Positions 30,301-38,919 of a DNA stretch of 61,012 nucleotides are shown in pieces. The translations under genes and the position numbers were made by a program. Position 1 is the first letter of the stretch. Each line of letters opens with the position of its first letter. The notes under the pieces were generated by a model. The model had not been told where the DNA came from. It made no database searches and saw only the letters and a list, made by a program, of their open reading frames with translations. This DNA is from a virus: positions 64,001 to 125,012 of the IMG/VR virus record IMGVR_UViG_3300010367_000056, one strand, 5' to 3'.

Positions 30301-33076
30301 TAATGCTGCCATTGACCACGTAAAAGAACAAATCTTAAACGTACTCAATGTTGGTAATAAGACAGCTAAAATATTCCTAGCTGCAATCTCTACTGAGATG
30401 AACTTACATCAGTCTACTATGATTCTCTTGCAACCTGTAGCTAAAGAATTAAATAGTTCTAATGCTACTACTGTAAGAAATACTTTAGCTTCTATGAGAG
30501 ACAAGATTGCTGAGAAGTTAAATGAAATACAAAGACCTTACTCAGATCAAGAACTTCAAGAATTAAAAATCACTACAAGAGATCTTGAAAGACATGTTCA
30601 AACTAGTTTCACAGATGTAATGGCTGATAGTAATAATCCAGCTTATAGAAGAAACTTAATGATTCAACTTAAGGTAATTGAGCAGTTAAGAACCTTAGAT
30701 CAAATTGGTCAAGAAATATCTGACGTTTCAAGAGTATTATCTGTAATTCAAGAACTTCCATATAACTTAGAAGCAGCATATGAGAAATTAAAAGATTTAA
30801 ATAACTATATAGATGTAGAAAAATTCTTCAATAAACTCACATACCAAGAAAGAAGTGAATACACTCAGAATGGATTTAAGAATGATCTTAGATCTAATAA
30901 AAATATCTTAGCAAATGTAAATTTAGCTAACAATGAAAATGTACTTGCAGCTCTTGAAGCTATTAAAGTTCAAGTAGATGTTGCTTCTGAGATGTTCACT
31001 GAGAATTCAATTCAAATGCAGTATTTAGTTCAGAATATACTTAAAGCAATAACTAATAATTCTGAACCTGGTACTATGTTTACTGGTGAACATGATATTA
31101 ATGTAAGTTTTGATACAACTAGAACATTTCCCATACAAGGGAAGTATTTAAAAGGAAAAGATACATTTAATATGGTTAAGATGATCTCAAGAAACATCTT
31201 TAATCTTTTAACTTCAGGATTAAATGTAGGATATAATAATGATAATCACTTATTCTCATTAGCTATAAATACTCAAGAATTACAAACATTTAGTGATGGT
31301 GATCAACAATTCACTTTAACTGCTGTAAGATCATATATTAATGCTTTCTTAATGAAAGAAGGTGAAGCCATATCAGGAAGAAATTATGATGGAGATTCCT
31401 TTGTAGTATCTCAAATAAATCCTGATTGGAGATTAAAACCTTTAGCTATAATTAAAAGAGAAAATCCTAATAATAAATTTTTGAGAGGATTAGGTATTGA
31501 TACTAACTTTAGAGATAAGGTAAGAATCATGACATATGATGTTTCAACTGCTAACACTGCTGAAAATTTAGCTGAAGTTGAACAAGGCGTAAATGAGTTA
31601 AATACTCTGAGAAATATTTATGTAAAACAAGATAAAAATGGTAACTGGATAGATGTTCCTTCAAATGAACATCCTGAGACTCCAGAAATGAATGAAATTA
31701 CATTTAACATCTTAAAAGCTTCTTTATATATTGATAAGTTTAAATTCTCAATGTCAAGAGCTACGAATGTAATTCCTCCTAAATACTTCCAAAAGATATT
31801 TTTATCTTTAGAGACTTTAGTAAAAGACTTAATATATTATCAGAAATCAACTCAAGGTAATAAATATTATAAAGACTTTACAGATCTTGATAATCAAACT
31901 AATAGTACATCAGCTTTAGGAAATATTAAAGAAAACTTATTTGTAAATACTATTTTTAGTGTACCAACAGTACTTCCTAATTTAAGAACCGTACTTCCTA
32001 ATTCAAGAGAAAGATGGAGACATTTACATAGACAAGCTGGTATTTTGCCAAATGGTAATGTGTATGATCTTTATTTTGATGCTAGTGTTTTAGATCAACA
32101 ACAGGAACAACCTGAAGTACAAGCAGAAACTACAATTCAGGCTTCTGAAATCTTAAATGAAGAAAATACCAATGTAGAGACAGATCAAGATACTGCTGAA
32201 TCTGAAGCCGAAACTAGTTTGAGTGAAAAACTTAGAAAAAATCCTTCTTTTATTGTTGATGAGAATCCTAGAAAATTAGGTACATTTGAGATATATATGA
32301 AGGTTGGTACAACTGGTTCTAAGGAAACAAATGATCAGAAGTACTTCTATAAGAAGATTTCAGTAGTTAATGGTAAACTAACTAATAACTCATTTGATCT
32401 CAACTTATTATTAAATAGATATAGAATATCTGATTATTTCAATCCTAAAAGATTAGCAATTGGAGTTAAAAACGTAGACTTTACTGGTAACAGAGTCACT
32501 TTACCTAATATCACCATTAGTAGTTTCTTAGTAAATGCTTATGATGATAGAAGAACTCAAGAACAAGAAAGAGCACAGATTGATCAAGCAGTTGAAGCTC
32601 AATTTGAAGCAAGGAAAGCAATGCCTGAAAATGCTAATAAAAGTGATGCTCAAATAAGATCAGAAATTAGAACAAAACTTAATGTTCAAAACGTAATAAA
32701 TTCATTAAATGAGGTATCTTTGTATGACGCTCGTAACATGGATAGGATTGGAATTAAACATTTCAAAGTACTCTCCAGATCAATTTCTGAAGATAAAAGA
32801 TCTGTATCCTTTACACTCGAAGCATTACCAATTAGTCAACAAATAACTTATAATAAGTTTGATGCTCCATTAGAACTATTAAAAACAGTAAGAAAAGGAG
32901 AAATGACTAGGGAAGAAAGAATAGCTTATATCAACTCTATACCTGGAGCTAAGAAAATAACCTCAGCAGTAGCTGCTACTATGACTGATGCTCAGATAGA
33001 TGAAGAATTTGATAGAGCAACAGAAATTGAGGAAACTAAAGAGATAGATCAGGTTTTAAAAGATAAAAGTTGTTAA
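24311..33076 (+). CDS. Putative virion RNA polymerase with N-terminal zincin
   Basis: 2,921 residues. Near the N-terminus lies HEIFH (137-141) with a candidate third ligand at Glu177/178 (EDLEEAMANSF), as in gluzincin-like peptidases. Residues 1624-1628 read DFDVD within HGSDFDVDKLFVV. This fits the metal-binding DxDxD signature of the crAss-like virion RNA polymerase, which belongs to the double-psi beta-barrel polymerases related to cellular RNAP and eukaryotic RdRP; most relatives have Gly where this has Val. A second, perhaps accidental, NYDGD is at 2358-2362. An acidic linker (about 2595-2640) separates a C-terminal domain. It starts four bases after the helicase gene. Known relatives transcribe early phage genes after ejection. 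Confidence 0.75.
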   Translation: MSCVNINSPQYKSLIKGMSPREKFVAKGVMSRFMSENEGRMPDFIELKSAIADLYNTNKGGVDYKTFYNEVKDIFKSLLPGMSEAELDQRVKFVDKLELMRLRDGKEVLTSFINDVVYIAKSLPEERGEKAYTDIRHEIFHVIFNNFLSEDEQIKMVETFKRWKPEYAKTMGKEDLEEAMANSFEHYRTSPKKTIPIMIRDFFVDLLKFFGLIGDNYVDIKKLFDDVESGKFTRNYLKDSLVTRDKTILSKYTEFSTNLDLFLQAKAFVLNNLNELMFPENNTQLSEVGNSNLFLNQNYNTALFQNNKELFKLGLTKNDALKQLQRRIRDLSSGRTTDAQLTNVLSVLSKNHILKDMFEYLQPYSIAKVNANGELVLEDQVEEDPTEELLETSEDYNSLEIGSKELINPITKISEVVKDFLSSVTYETTPGNFINIDPGAGFISLLNMLGHLYGNQSVEDNLNSLNRNYSESVRGVQTTAVYNKLRELHENLIGSNRIVINIQGVSAEDLNTIRQTLGQFGIQHETFRDNMTLIVPDNMKIENHGTNNVDNKVVFTLNRFKDGLESFKIEQGARESNKTFIEKVANETGLPSFVVAKLFKYNEQRNQLAELTKVAGSLRKLSPKFVRVQTTRTSVEGFTQTTTSYAFLNKVNEYRSSGSMASVIRDRLDLIPSRQDVIGSMRAYPRLKERGNRQELRNLLQDVLINKLNAISPSDFQRIPSRGNEVTTMLDTLERIMNIPEMSTEKATEEFTDSDVFLRQTSNFSNLLNKYTFEKNNPTSFSVSTSNKQKWENVMSNSSFKLFKNLKDFAAGLRGVKLLGYLGNSFNNYLRFNPLFDHNFNTGEVDVNRTLLKVMDEDFYADHQETYFDNRTSAYAKPPVPFAKESPRDWINRNFLAMFQLPILETQQASEGERTGQAYYQQKFQPESAPNVSVVKMGIHGSNSIQNAIAYMILQEAYMHHLAGGSVRGNIVKNTKKSLLPGLEGSTYFIREGRNIFFDGAGNLDAQFGSIINGKLAINRNNSILSELTNTILSNLDNSLNEFVDLAIEEKATLEGSNIADMYNKIRSSYLNQYHLTDSELTVLRGVYLTAQTDLSEFRSGQNFVQQREVLKKALSSYYLNSFVNGFFMNQISSGATQNYKNPLDEIKRQAGVNAMNDTGLIDNKHGMKNSYKNIVIAAANNFYGASHRFANIPLLERFFKNKKQEVGDAQSWDIPEYKGMLRKSFGKSVDIGVITKDVHFEVNNDGFVDYRKTSSAELTNELVKNNKTLRDLRYALTFQPYLESLSTEEREAAKERIDYLYNKLVDNNDLDNVDEFMEYQDILQDIDDKDLMIHKASFESAIKGSKPSRMSQFIKNQETGTFDFVLEPSSVITLNSAYNGIQQAIRHRYIDSFITHFTQLTYLIGLNRTETSIKNNKAITRALAKFAKSGMFDTLFDMRMAYSEEGLLKANNRSKKEFIKELVKKLDLPGNERIVELLNTPRISMNNPLFSEKLMQTFFNSFTKSTVKPKHPGGSFVLQSEFGFEANRIISENSMRIPELVTDDQGNLLYAECYLPEMYSDQIKAGEMVYYNSEHYNKMFGFRIPSSDLHSSVPLKVIGYYPSSMHDNVVVIPSAVTALHGSDFDVDKLFVVRYGVFGQDDEDIDPKSPDQNPEQPDVKREYKTKFQTSNSVIAQKGVKFGYVAPDATYNDRGNLTSFGPDDRHTEIFNIDSVLLDEKKKTQDRIIQQEVAITEHDKTPTANRAQENAKAARRRELVNEQKSLEKHLDTLKTIQRGLYSNQILDAVLDNISYSGQNAEDILFGITFDPVKGYEETSEYSELARVFSDINRAKGSEDLLPERPTLYTTLQQAQDADAELYTKIKENLENNLGVDTTTQQGQTDLLALINDELKDDWISDRDEFIRRQRGAGSVNINKVEQHVTVHKETYMAAGLVGLIANFSKGLAYAFHGITNNANHIELDIPENSVVELDGQKFDKLTLSNRDGIKNQELRSLALNAAIDHVKEQILNVLNVGNKTAKIFLAAISTEMNLHQSTMILLQPVAKELNSSNATTVRNTLASMRDKIAEKLNEIQRPYSDQELQELKITTRDLERHVQTSFTDVMADSNNPAYRRNLMIQLKVIEQLRTLDQIGQEISDVSRVLSVIQELPYNLEAAYEKLKDLNNYIDVEKFFNKLTYQERSEYTQNGFKNDLRSNKNILANVNLANNENVLAALEAIKVQVDVASEMFTENSIQMQYLVQNILKAITNNSEPGTMFTGEHDINVSFDTTRTFPIQGKYLKGKDTFNMVKMISRNIFNLLTSGLNVGYNNDNHLFSLAINTQELQTFSDGDQQFTLTAVRSYINAFLMKEGEAISGRNYDGDSFVVSQINPDWRLKPLAIIKRENPNNKFLRGLGIDTNFRDKVRIMTYDVSTANTAENLAEVEQGVNELNTLRNIYVKQDKNGNWIDVPSNEHPETPEMNEITFNILKASLYIDKFKFSMSRATNVIPPKYFQKIFLSLETLVKDLIYYQKSTQGNKYYKDFTDLDNQTNSTSALGNIKENLFVNTIFSVPTVLPNLRTVLPNSRERWRHLHRQAGILPNGNVYDLYFDASVLDQQQEQPEVQAETTIQASEILNEENTNVETDQDTAESEAETSLSEKLRKNPSFIVDENPRKLGTFEIYMKVGTTGSKETNDQKYFYKKISVVNGKLTNNSFDLNLLLNRYRISDYFNPKRLAIGVKNVDFTGNRVTLPNITISSFLVNAYDDRRTQEQERAQIDQAVEAQFEARKAMPENANKSDAQIRSEIRTKLNVQNVINSLNEVSLYDARNMDRIGIKHFKVLSRSISEDKRSVSFTLEALPISQQITYNKFDAPLELLKTVRKGEMTREERIAYINSIPGAKKITSAVAATMTDAQIDEEFDRATEIEETKEIDQVLKDKSC

Positions 33077-33094
33077 TATTATTAATTATAAAAT

Positions 33095-36000
33095 ATGGCA
33101 TTTTGCACAATTTCAAGAGATGAAAACAAGGAAATACAGGAAGTTTATGCTCCTAATAAGAAACCTTCTAAGCTATTCAGGGACATTTTACAATCTTTAA
33201 ATAACTTTACTAAGGAAGGTAAAGATCAAGCTCTAAAAATATGGGCTAGAGCATATACTTCTAAGTTTAAAAAATCATTTGGAGATTGGGAAAAAGTTTC
33301 AGAAGCTCTACAGCACTCAAAAGAAGTATCTGGAATTTATAGAGATATTTTTGTACAGAATCCTCAGCAAACCTTGTTTGAGGCTTCTGTACAATCTCAT
33401 TCTTCTCAAACTGATCACAAAGAAGCTACCAAAACTTTTGGCCCTAATGTAATTAAGATAGCAAGAGAGTTATATCCTAATGCTAAGCCTGGTTCTGTTT
33501 ATAAGCCTATTGTAAGTAAATCAATTGATGAGAATGGAGAACCTCTTGTTAGTTATATACTCAATCCTACTGAGAAACAAAGGTTTACAAGAATAGAAGT
33601 AGCGCCTGAAGTTACAGGTATGAGTCCTGTTGCTTTAGCAGAGAGATTTAGTGAGAAACTAGGAATTCCATTTGAATTTGATCCTAACTTAGATCAACTT
33701 GGAGCTATTAGAGATGGTAAGGTAATTATTAATCCTAATACTTTAAGTATTGATACTGTATTTCATGAATTCTCTCATCCTTTTGTAGACTCTATTAGAA
33801 GAGCTAATCCTTCTTTATTTAAAAATCTGAGTTCAAGAGCTGCTGATTTTACATATCAGGGAAGATCTTTATTTGATTTTGTTAAAGAAAATTACCCTAA
33901 TCTTAAAGAAGGTTCTCAAGAGTTTATGGCTGAATTAATTACTACTGCAATTGGTATAGAAGCTGCTCAACCTGGTTCTATAGTAGATAGACAAAAGTTT
34001 ACTCAGTGGCTTAAAACTGTAATGCAGAAGATAGTAGATTATATTAATTCTTTAATAGAAGATCCATCTCAACATATTAAACCAGAAAATCTGGATATTA
34101 ATATGAGTATTAGAGATTTGGCTGATTTAATGAAAATTGATAATAAGATTGATCTTGATCCATTGTCTAAAGATGTAGAATTTGTAGCTGATCAAGTAGC
34201 TTCAGCAGCCCCACCTCTGTATGGGAGCCGTGCAACTATAGACTTCTTTGAAGATAAACAAAGAAATATAAAACTAGTTGAAGATGGAGATGTGTCTTAT
34301 TATACAGATGGAACCATAGATCCAGAGACTGGTCAACCTAGAAGATTTACAAGGTTAACTGAATTTACTTATGCTAATTTTTATGGAGCAGAGGACAAAG
34401 ATCCTTTTGATCCTGAAAAATACTTAGATAAACTTACAACTAGAACATTCCAGGAAGCTGGAGCTACTCTTAATGATAGTATTCCTTACGGACAATCTCC
34501 TACTCCATTGACTTATGATCAAGTTAAACAAGAGATCAAAAAAGCATTTGAAGAAGCTAGGATTAGAGGTAAGATAATGCACAAAATGATTGAAGGTTAT
34601 CTTAAGCATCAAGATATTAATTTCTTTTCAAAAGAAATAGAAGATTTAAGACAACAATCAAATATCTCTGAGTATGATCTTTTATGGTTTGACGAGAAAA
34701 GAATACAAGGAATGCTTAATCAACTAGGTGTTAATACAGAAGAATTTGGAAATACAGATGTAGCATTTAGAGATAATGTATCATCTGAACTTATGATGGT
34801 AAATAGAGATCTTTATATTGGTACATCAAATGATGGTATTATAGAACATAATGATGGTACTATTTCTTTTGTGGATTACAAAACTGGTGCTAAATTTTTA
34901 GCAGATGAAAACACCATTAGAAAAATGCAATATACAGATGGTTTAGCTTCTCCAATATTTGATAGTAAATTAGATAGAGCTAAGCTTGAGCTGGTCATGC
35001 GTATGGTTGTTGCCAAAATGAATAAACCTGATTTAAAAGTAAGAGATCTTAGAATTGCTTATTTATCAAGATACTATGGCAATCAAATTAGATATATAGA
35101 TGTTCAAAAGTTCTTAGACTATATTAATAATAACTACAGAATATCTATTAATCAACTTAAAAGTGATGTTAAAAAGAAACCTGAATTAAGACCTATTCTT
35201 GCACAGAAAATAAAAGAGTATAATGCAATGAAACAGGCAAGAGTTTTTGATTTTCATAATTATCAAGGAGAAAATAAAATCTTTGATCAAGATGAAGATT
35301 TGAAAACTATTACAGATCCACAAAAGAAATTAGACTTCTTAAAGAATAGAGTAGCTACTAAAGCTAGAGAGTCTCTATTACAGAATGGAGAAGCTGGTGT
35401 TGGTAGAGATGCTCTCAAGAAAGTTAAAACTTCTGTAATTGCACTTTTGAATCAATTTAAATCTTCAAATATAACAGATATACAATCATCTGGTACTGAA
35501 GATATTACTTGGTTTGCTGCTAAAACAATGGGTCTTAGAGATCAAAAGAATGCTTATTTACAATCTTTTTCTGAGTTTTATGAAACTTCAGTAGATAAGA
35601 GTATAAAGAAGATGGAACAACTCTTAGGAGAACAAAGTGAATTCAGAAAAGCAGATAGAGCTTTGTATAAAGAATATTTTGAGAGAACTGGTAGAACTAT
35701 AAAAGCTGCTAAAACTTTCAGTTACAATAAAGGAAATACTCAAGTACCTGTAAATGAACAAGGTGTATTTGACTTTATGTATACCTGGAAAAATGTAGCT
35801 GGAGATAATGTAAGAGTAGGAGCTGTATACACAGAAAATGATGTACAAGCTGGCAAAATCACTCAAGCTCAATGGAATTATTATAAAGCTTCAAAAGCAG
35901 TTCTTAAAGAGGTCTATGAATCTGTAAGAAATAAAGTAGCTTATGTAGACCAATATGGTAAAGCTAGAACTTATGGTGAAGAGTATATCAAAGCTTCTAA

Positions 36001-37915
36001 AGGCCCTAATGGAGGTTTTAACTTCCAACCATTCACAGATAGTTTTTTACCTACAGTTCCATTTCAAAATAAAGAAGAGATAATTGAGAAAAATATTCAA
36101 ACCAGAGATCTTAATCCCATAAAGATCACAAAAGAATTCTTTGAAAATTATAAAGATAGATATGATATGTCTATCCAAAATGAGGATAAGTTTAACATTG
36201 GAATTCCTCTTAAATATATGTCTCAAGAATTCTTAGGTAATGATGATCATAGTTTTAATGTCAGCCAAGCTGTTGATGTTTTTGCAAGACACATGATCCA
36301 AAAAAATGAGTTAGATGATGTATATGATGTAGGTATGACTACTATTGCTGTTATGAGTGATGTGAATGATCCTAATAATAGAGATAGAAGAAATAAATTA
36401 CACTTGGAAAATTCTATTTTTCATTTACAATCATTCCTAAATCAACACTTATTAGGTCGTAGGAGAGTCACTTTAAATTATTTTGGTAAAAAGAATGAAG
36501 TTCTTAATAAAAGAACAGATTTAGTCATAGATAACATTGGTGGATTTATATCTAAAAATGCTTTCTGGTTTGCTCCTGTAACAGCATTATTTAATGGACT
36601 TTATGGTTTATTTACTAATATGAAAGAAGGATTTATTGGCTCTCTTAGTAGTAGATTATTTGGAGATGAAAATGCTGTTACATTAACACATATTGCAGAA
36701 GCAACTAAAATATGTGGAATTCATCAATTTACAAATCACACTAAACAAGGTAACTTAGTAAGACAATTTAATGAAGACTGGGATGGTTCTTACTATAAAG
36801 ATAAAGTAAACTTTTTCTCTAAAGTATTTAGACTATCTAATAAGAACTATAGATATACTGATGCTTCCTTAATGTTAGGAGTTCATAATAGAATCTTTAC
36901 TGCTGATAATGCTTATGCTATGGAAGGCTTAGGTGAAGATTTATCAAATGAAATCTTAGTAGTAGCAGCTTTAAAAGCTCAAAAAGTATATCAGACACAC
37001 GTAGATAATAATGGTAAAGAAGTAAAGACCTATCAGAAGAAAGATGGAACTTACACTACTGATAAGAATGATAAGAATATTAAATCTATGTGGGATGCTT
37101 ATGAGTATAATACTCAAACTGGGGAATATGAGTATAAAGGCCCAACAAGATTCCTTGATAAGAATGGCGAAGAGGTAAAAGGACTTACAACTCTCGAAAC
37201 TCTTAGAGTAAAGACATATCTTGAAAGAATGTATGGTGCTTATTCTCCAGAACAAAGGACTCACTTAGAAAGATATGCTCTTGGTAGAATGGTAATGAAG
37301 TTCAGAAAGTTCTGGATCATGAATATTAAAGAGAATTTTACTTTGAATTCTCACCAAAAATATGTAGGAGAATATCAAATGTTATTAAATCCAGATGGAT
37401 CTCCTAAACTTAAAGATGGTCAACCAATGTATGAATGGCAATCTGAAATGATGAAATCCAGAGTTAGAGTGTTTGCTTCATTAGTAGGTTCTATATGGAA
37501 TGCTAAGAATAGTAAAACCTGGGGAGAAATGTCTGTAGAAGAGAAAAAGCAATTTGTAAGATTCGGCACACAACTTGTATTTATGGCATTAGCTATAACT
37601 CTTGGAATGGGTGGTCTACTCCCTCCAGAAGATAAGGACAAACTCTATGCTAAAAGAATAACAAGACTTGCTGAAGACTTGGCAGCTATACATCCTTTGG
37701 ATATTCTTAGAGGTACGACAACCATAGATTCATATCCAACTCAATTGTATAAAGCTACAGATGCTGCTTTAACTTTCTTTAATTCTATACTCACAGATGA
37801 TATTGTAAGTAGAGGCCCTTATGCTGGAGATTATAAAGGTTGGAACACTCTTGAGAATTTCTTACCAGTTTATCATAGTTATAATCAAGCAGTTAAGTTA
37901 GTAGGAGGTAATTAA
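33095..37915 (+). CDS. Giant virion protein: zincin plus PD-(D/E)XK nuclease
   Basis: 1,606 residues. A peptidase-like motif HEFSH (224-228) is followed by EFMAEL with Glu276 or Glu280 as third zinc ligand, matching the arrangement in the preceding polymerase protein. A RecB/Cas4-type nuclease follows: RGKIMH with His496, IGTSNDGII with Asp580, and the hallmark VDYKTG with Asp594 and Lys596. The C-terminal 150 residues contain a hydrophobic segment (MALAITLGMGGLL) and end in a region of the kind seen at the end of ejected crAss proteins. A helicase, a RecB-like nuclease and a polymerase on three consecutive genes suggest a DNA-processing complex delivered with the genome. An inverted repeat follows the gene. 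Confidence 0.75.
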   Translation: MAFCTISRDENKEIQEVYAPNKKPSKLFRDILQSLNNFTKEGKDQALKIWARAYTSKFKKSFGDWEKVSEALQHSKEVSGIYRDIFVQNPQQTLFEASVQSHSSQTDHKEATKTFGPNVIKIARELYPNAKPGSVYKPIVSKSIDENGEPLVSYILNPTEKQRFTRIEVAPEVTGMSPVALAERFSEKLGIPFEFDPNLDQLGAIRDGKVIINPNTLSIDTVFHEFSHPFVDSIRRANPSLFKNLSSRAADFTYQGRSLFDFVKENYPNLKEGSQEFMAELITTAIGIEAAQPGSIVDRQKFTQWLKTVMQKIVDYINSLIEDPSQHIKPENLDINMSIRDLADLMKIDNKIDLDPLSKDVEFVADQVASAAPPLYGSRATIDFFEDKQRNIKLVEDGDVSYYTDGTIDPETGQPRRFTRLTEFTYANFYGAEDKDPFDPEKYLDKLTTRTFQEAGATLNDSIPYGQSPTPLTYDQVKQEIKKAFEEARIRGKIMHKMIEGYLKHQDINFFSKEIEDLRQQSNISEYDLLWFDEKRIQGMLNQLGVNTEEFGNTDVAFRDNVSSELMMVNRDLYIGTSNDGIIEHNDGTISFVDYKTGAKFLADENTIRKMQYTDGLASPIFDSKLDRAKLELVMRMVVAKMNKPDLKVRDLRIAYLSRYYGNQIRYIDVQKFLDYINNNYRISINQLKSDVKKKPELRPILAQKIKEYNAMKQARVFDFHNYQGENKIFDQDEDLKTITDPQKKLDFLKNRVATKARESLLQNGEAGVGRDALKKVKTSVIALLNQFKSSNITDIQSSGTEDITWFAAKTMGLRDQKNAYLQSFSEFYETSVDKSIKKMEQLLGEQSEFRKADRALYKEYFERTGRTIKAAKTFSYNKGNTQVPVNEQGVFDFMYTWKNVAGDNVRVGAVYTENDVQAGKITQAQWNYYKASKAVLKEVYESVRNKVAYVDQYGKARTYGEEYIKASKGPNGGFNFQPFTDSFLPTVPFQNKEEIIEKNIQTRDLNPIKITKEFFENYKDRYDMSIQNEDKFNIGIPLKYMSQEFLGNDDHSFNVSQAVDVFARHMIQKNELDDVYDVGMTTIAVMSDVNDPNNRDRRNKLHLENSIFHLQSFLNQHLLGRRRVTLNYFGKKNEVLNKRTDLVIDNIGGFISKNAFWFAPVTALFNGLYGLFTNMKEGFIGSLSSRLFGDENAVTLTHIAEATKICGIHQFTNHTKQGNLVRQFNEDWDGSYYKDKVNFFSKVFRLSNKNYRYTDASLMLGVHNRIFTADNAYAMEGLGEDLSNEILVVAALKAQKVYQTHVDNNGKEVKTYQKKDGTYTTDKNDKNIKSMWDAYEYNTQTGEYEYKGPTRFLDKNGEEVKGLTTLETLRVKTYLERMYGAYSPEQRTHLERYALGRMVMKFRKFWIMNIKENFTLNSHQKYVGEYQMLLNPDGSPKLKDGQPMYEWQSEMMKSRVRVFASLVGSIWNAKNSKTWGEMSVEEKKQFVRFGTQLVFMALAITLGMGGLLPPEDKDKLYAKRITRLAEDLAAIHPLDILRGTTTIDSYPTQLYKATDAALTFFNSILTDDIVSRGPYAGDYKGWNTLENFLPVYHSYNQAVKLVGGN

Positions 37916-37945
37916 GCTATATTAAGCATTCAAAAACTATTCACA

Positions 37946-38010
37946 AAAGGGTATTAACAAGGTAAATCAAATATTTCTCATAAATTTGTAGCAATCTGTT
38001 AATACCCTTT
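37946..38010 (+). terminator. Inverted repeat ending at the next start codon
   Basis: AAAGGGTATTAACA (37946-37959) pairs perfectly with TGTTAATACCCTTT (37997-38010), a 14-bp stem with a 37-nt loop. The right arm ends at the base before the ATG at 38011. It could be a late terminator after the giant genes, a translational control hairpin for the lysis cassette, or both. There is no long T-run after it. Confidence 0.6.
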
Positions 38011-38325
38011 ATGCTAATTAAAATATTCAAATATCTTGAGAATTTATGGACTGGAAAAGATGGAAGACCTTCTAAAAGAAGTGTTCTTGCCATAATTTTC
38101 TCTATAAACTTTCTTCAAAATATAACTTATGCTGTCCATAAGTGGGATGCAAATAAGTCTTTGGATGGATTAGCCTTAACTCTTAGCGTTGAAGCTGGAC
38201 TAATCATGGCACTTCTTGGCTTAAAAGCTTGGGAAAATGTAAACTCACTTAGAAGAAATAGGTTTGATAATCAACCTTTTAATGGCTTTGATGATGGTAA
38301 GGGACAGATAGAAGAAGTAAAATAA
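38011..38325 (+). CDS. Small two-helix membrane protein, lysis region
   Basis: 104 residues with two hydrophobic segments (about 28-46 and 56-76), a basic N-terminus and a polar tail. The size, topology and position two genes before a holin-like protein and upstream of the lysozyme point to a holin, antiholin or accessory lysis protein. The ATG directly abuts a 14-bp hairpin arm, so translation is probably sensitive to RNA folding. No in-frame ATG lies nearby downstream. Confidence 0.6.
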   Translation: MLIKIFKYLENLWTGKDGRPSKRSVLAIIFSINFLQNITYAVHKWDANKSLDGLALTLSVEAGLIMALLGLKAWENVNSLRRNRFDNQPFNGFDDGKGQIEEVK

Positions 38326-38354
38326 TCCATTAACTATCAAACTCGAAGCATGAG

Positions 38355-38696
38355 ATGAGGAATGACATCTTTAATTTCTTAGACGGTTTAGGTCTCGTCT
38401 GGAAATATATGATCAATGGTCTTGTTGGGGGCTTTATATGGTCTCTGTATAAGAAAGCAAAATTTTGGGAAGCTCTTAGACAGATTATTATAGGTGGCTT
38501 TGTATCAGGTTATTTTAGTCCAGTAATAGTGACTAAATATCACATGGATTTGTCGCTTATAGGTTTTACATCCTTCATTATTGGGATGCTTGGAATGGTA
38601 ATTATAGATTCTGCTTATAAATATGTAGCAGGAAATTACAAGAAATGGAGTCTAATATTAAAGATTCTTTTTTCAAAAGAAGAAACAAAAAACTAA
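38355..38696 (+). CDS. Putative holin
   Basis: 113 residues with hydrophobic helices near 18-32 (MINGLVGGFIWSLY), 44-60 (IIIGGFVSGYFSPVI) and 68-88 (IGFTSFIIGMLGMVII), followed by a lysine-rich cytoplasmic-type tail. The pattern of several short membrane helices with a charged C-terminus and the genomic setting (membrane protein cluster, spanin-like protein, lysozyme) fit a holin that forms membrane lesions to release the endolysin. The ATG at 38355 is preferred; the ATG at 38350 runs into a stop after two codons. Confidence 0.6.
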   Translation: MRNDIFNFLDGLGLVWKYMINGLVGGFIWSLYKKAKFWEALRQIIIGGFVSGYFSPVIVTKYHMDLSLIGFTSFIIGMLGMVIIDSAYKYVAGNYKKWSLILKILFSKEETKN

Positions 38697-38700
38697 TAAA

Positions 38701-38919
38701 ATGAAAGTAATCAATTTTGTAAAAAGGTATTGGCGAGCAATTTTATTTGTGCTTTTTGAAGTATCTATGCTGGTTTTAGCAATTGGTGGCATTGGCTGGA
38801 CTGATTATGCTGAAACTAAATTCTGGCAAACAGCTTGGATTGTTCTTGCAGTCTTAGGTGTAATTGGTTTTGTTGCTGGTATGAAATGGCTAGATAATCA
38901 GAAAAATGCAGATTTCTAA
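38701..38919 (+). CDS. Small two-helix membrane protein
   Basis: 72 residues, with a basic N-terminus (MKVINFVKRYWR) followed by two hydrophobic helices (about 12-30 and 44-64). It sits four bases after the putative holin gene. Its stop shares a base with the ATG of the next membrane protein (TAATG), so the two are likely translationally coupled. It may be an antiholin or holin partner; no family-specific motif was recognised. Confidence 0.55.
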   Translation: MKVINFVKRYWRAILFVLFEVSMLVLAIGGIGWTDYAETKFWQTAWIVLAVLGVIGFVAGMKWLDNQKNADF

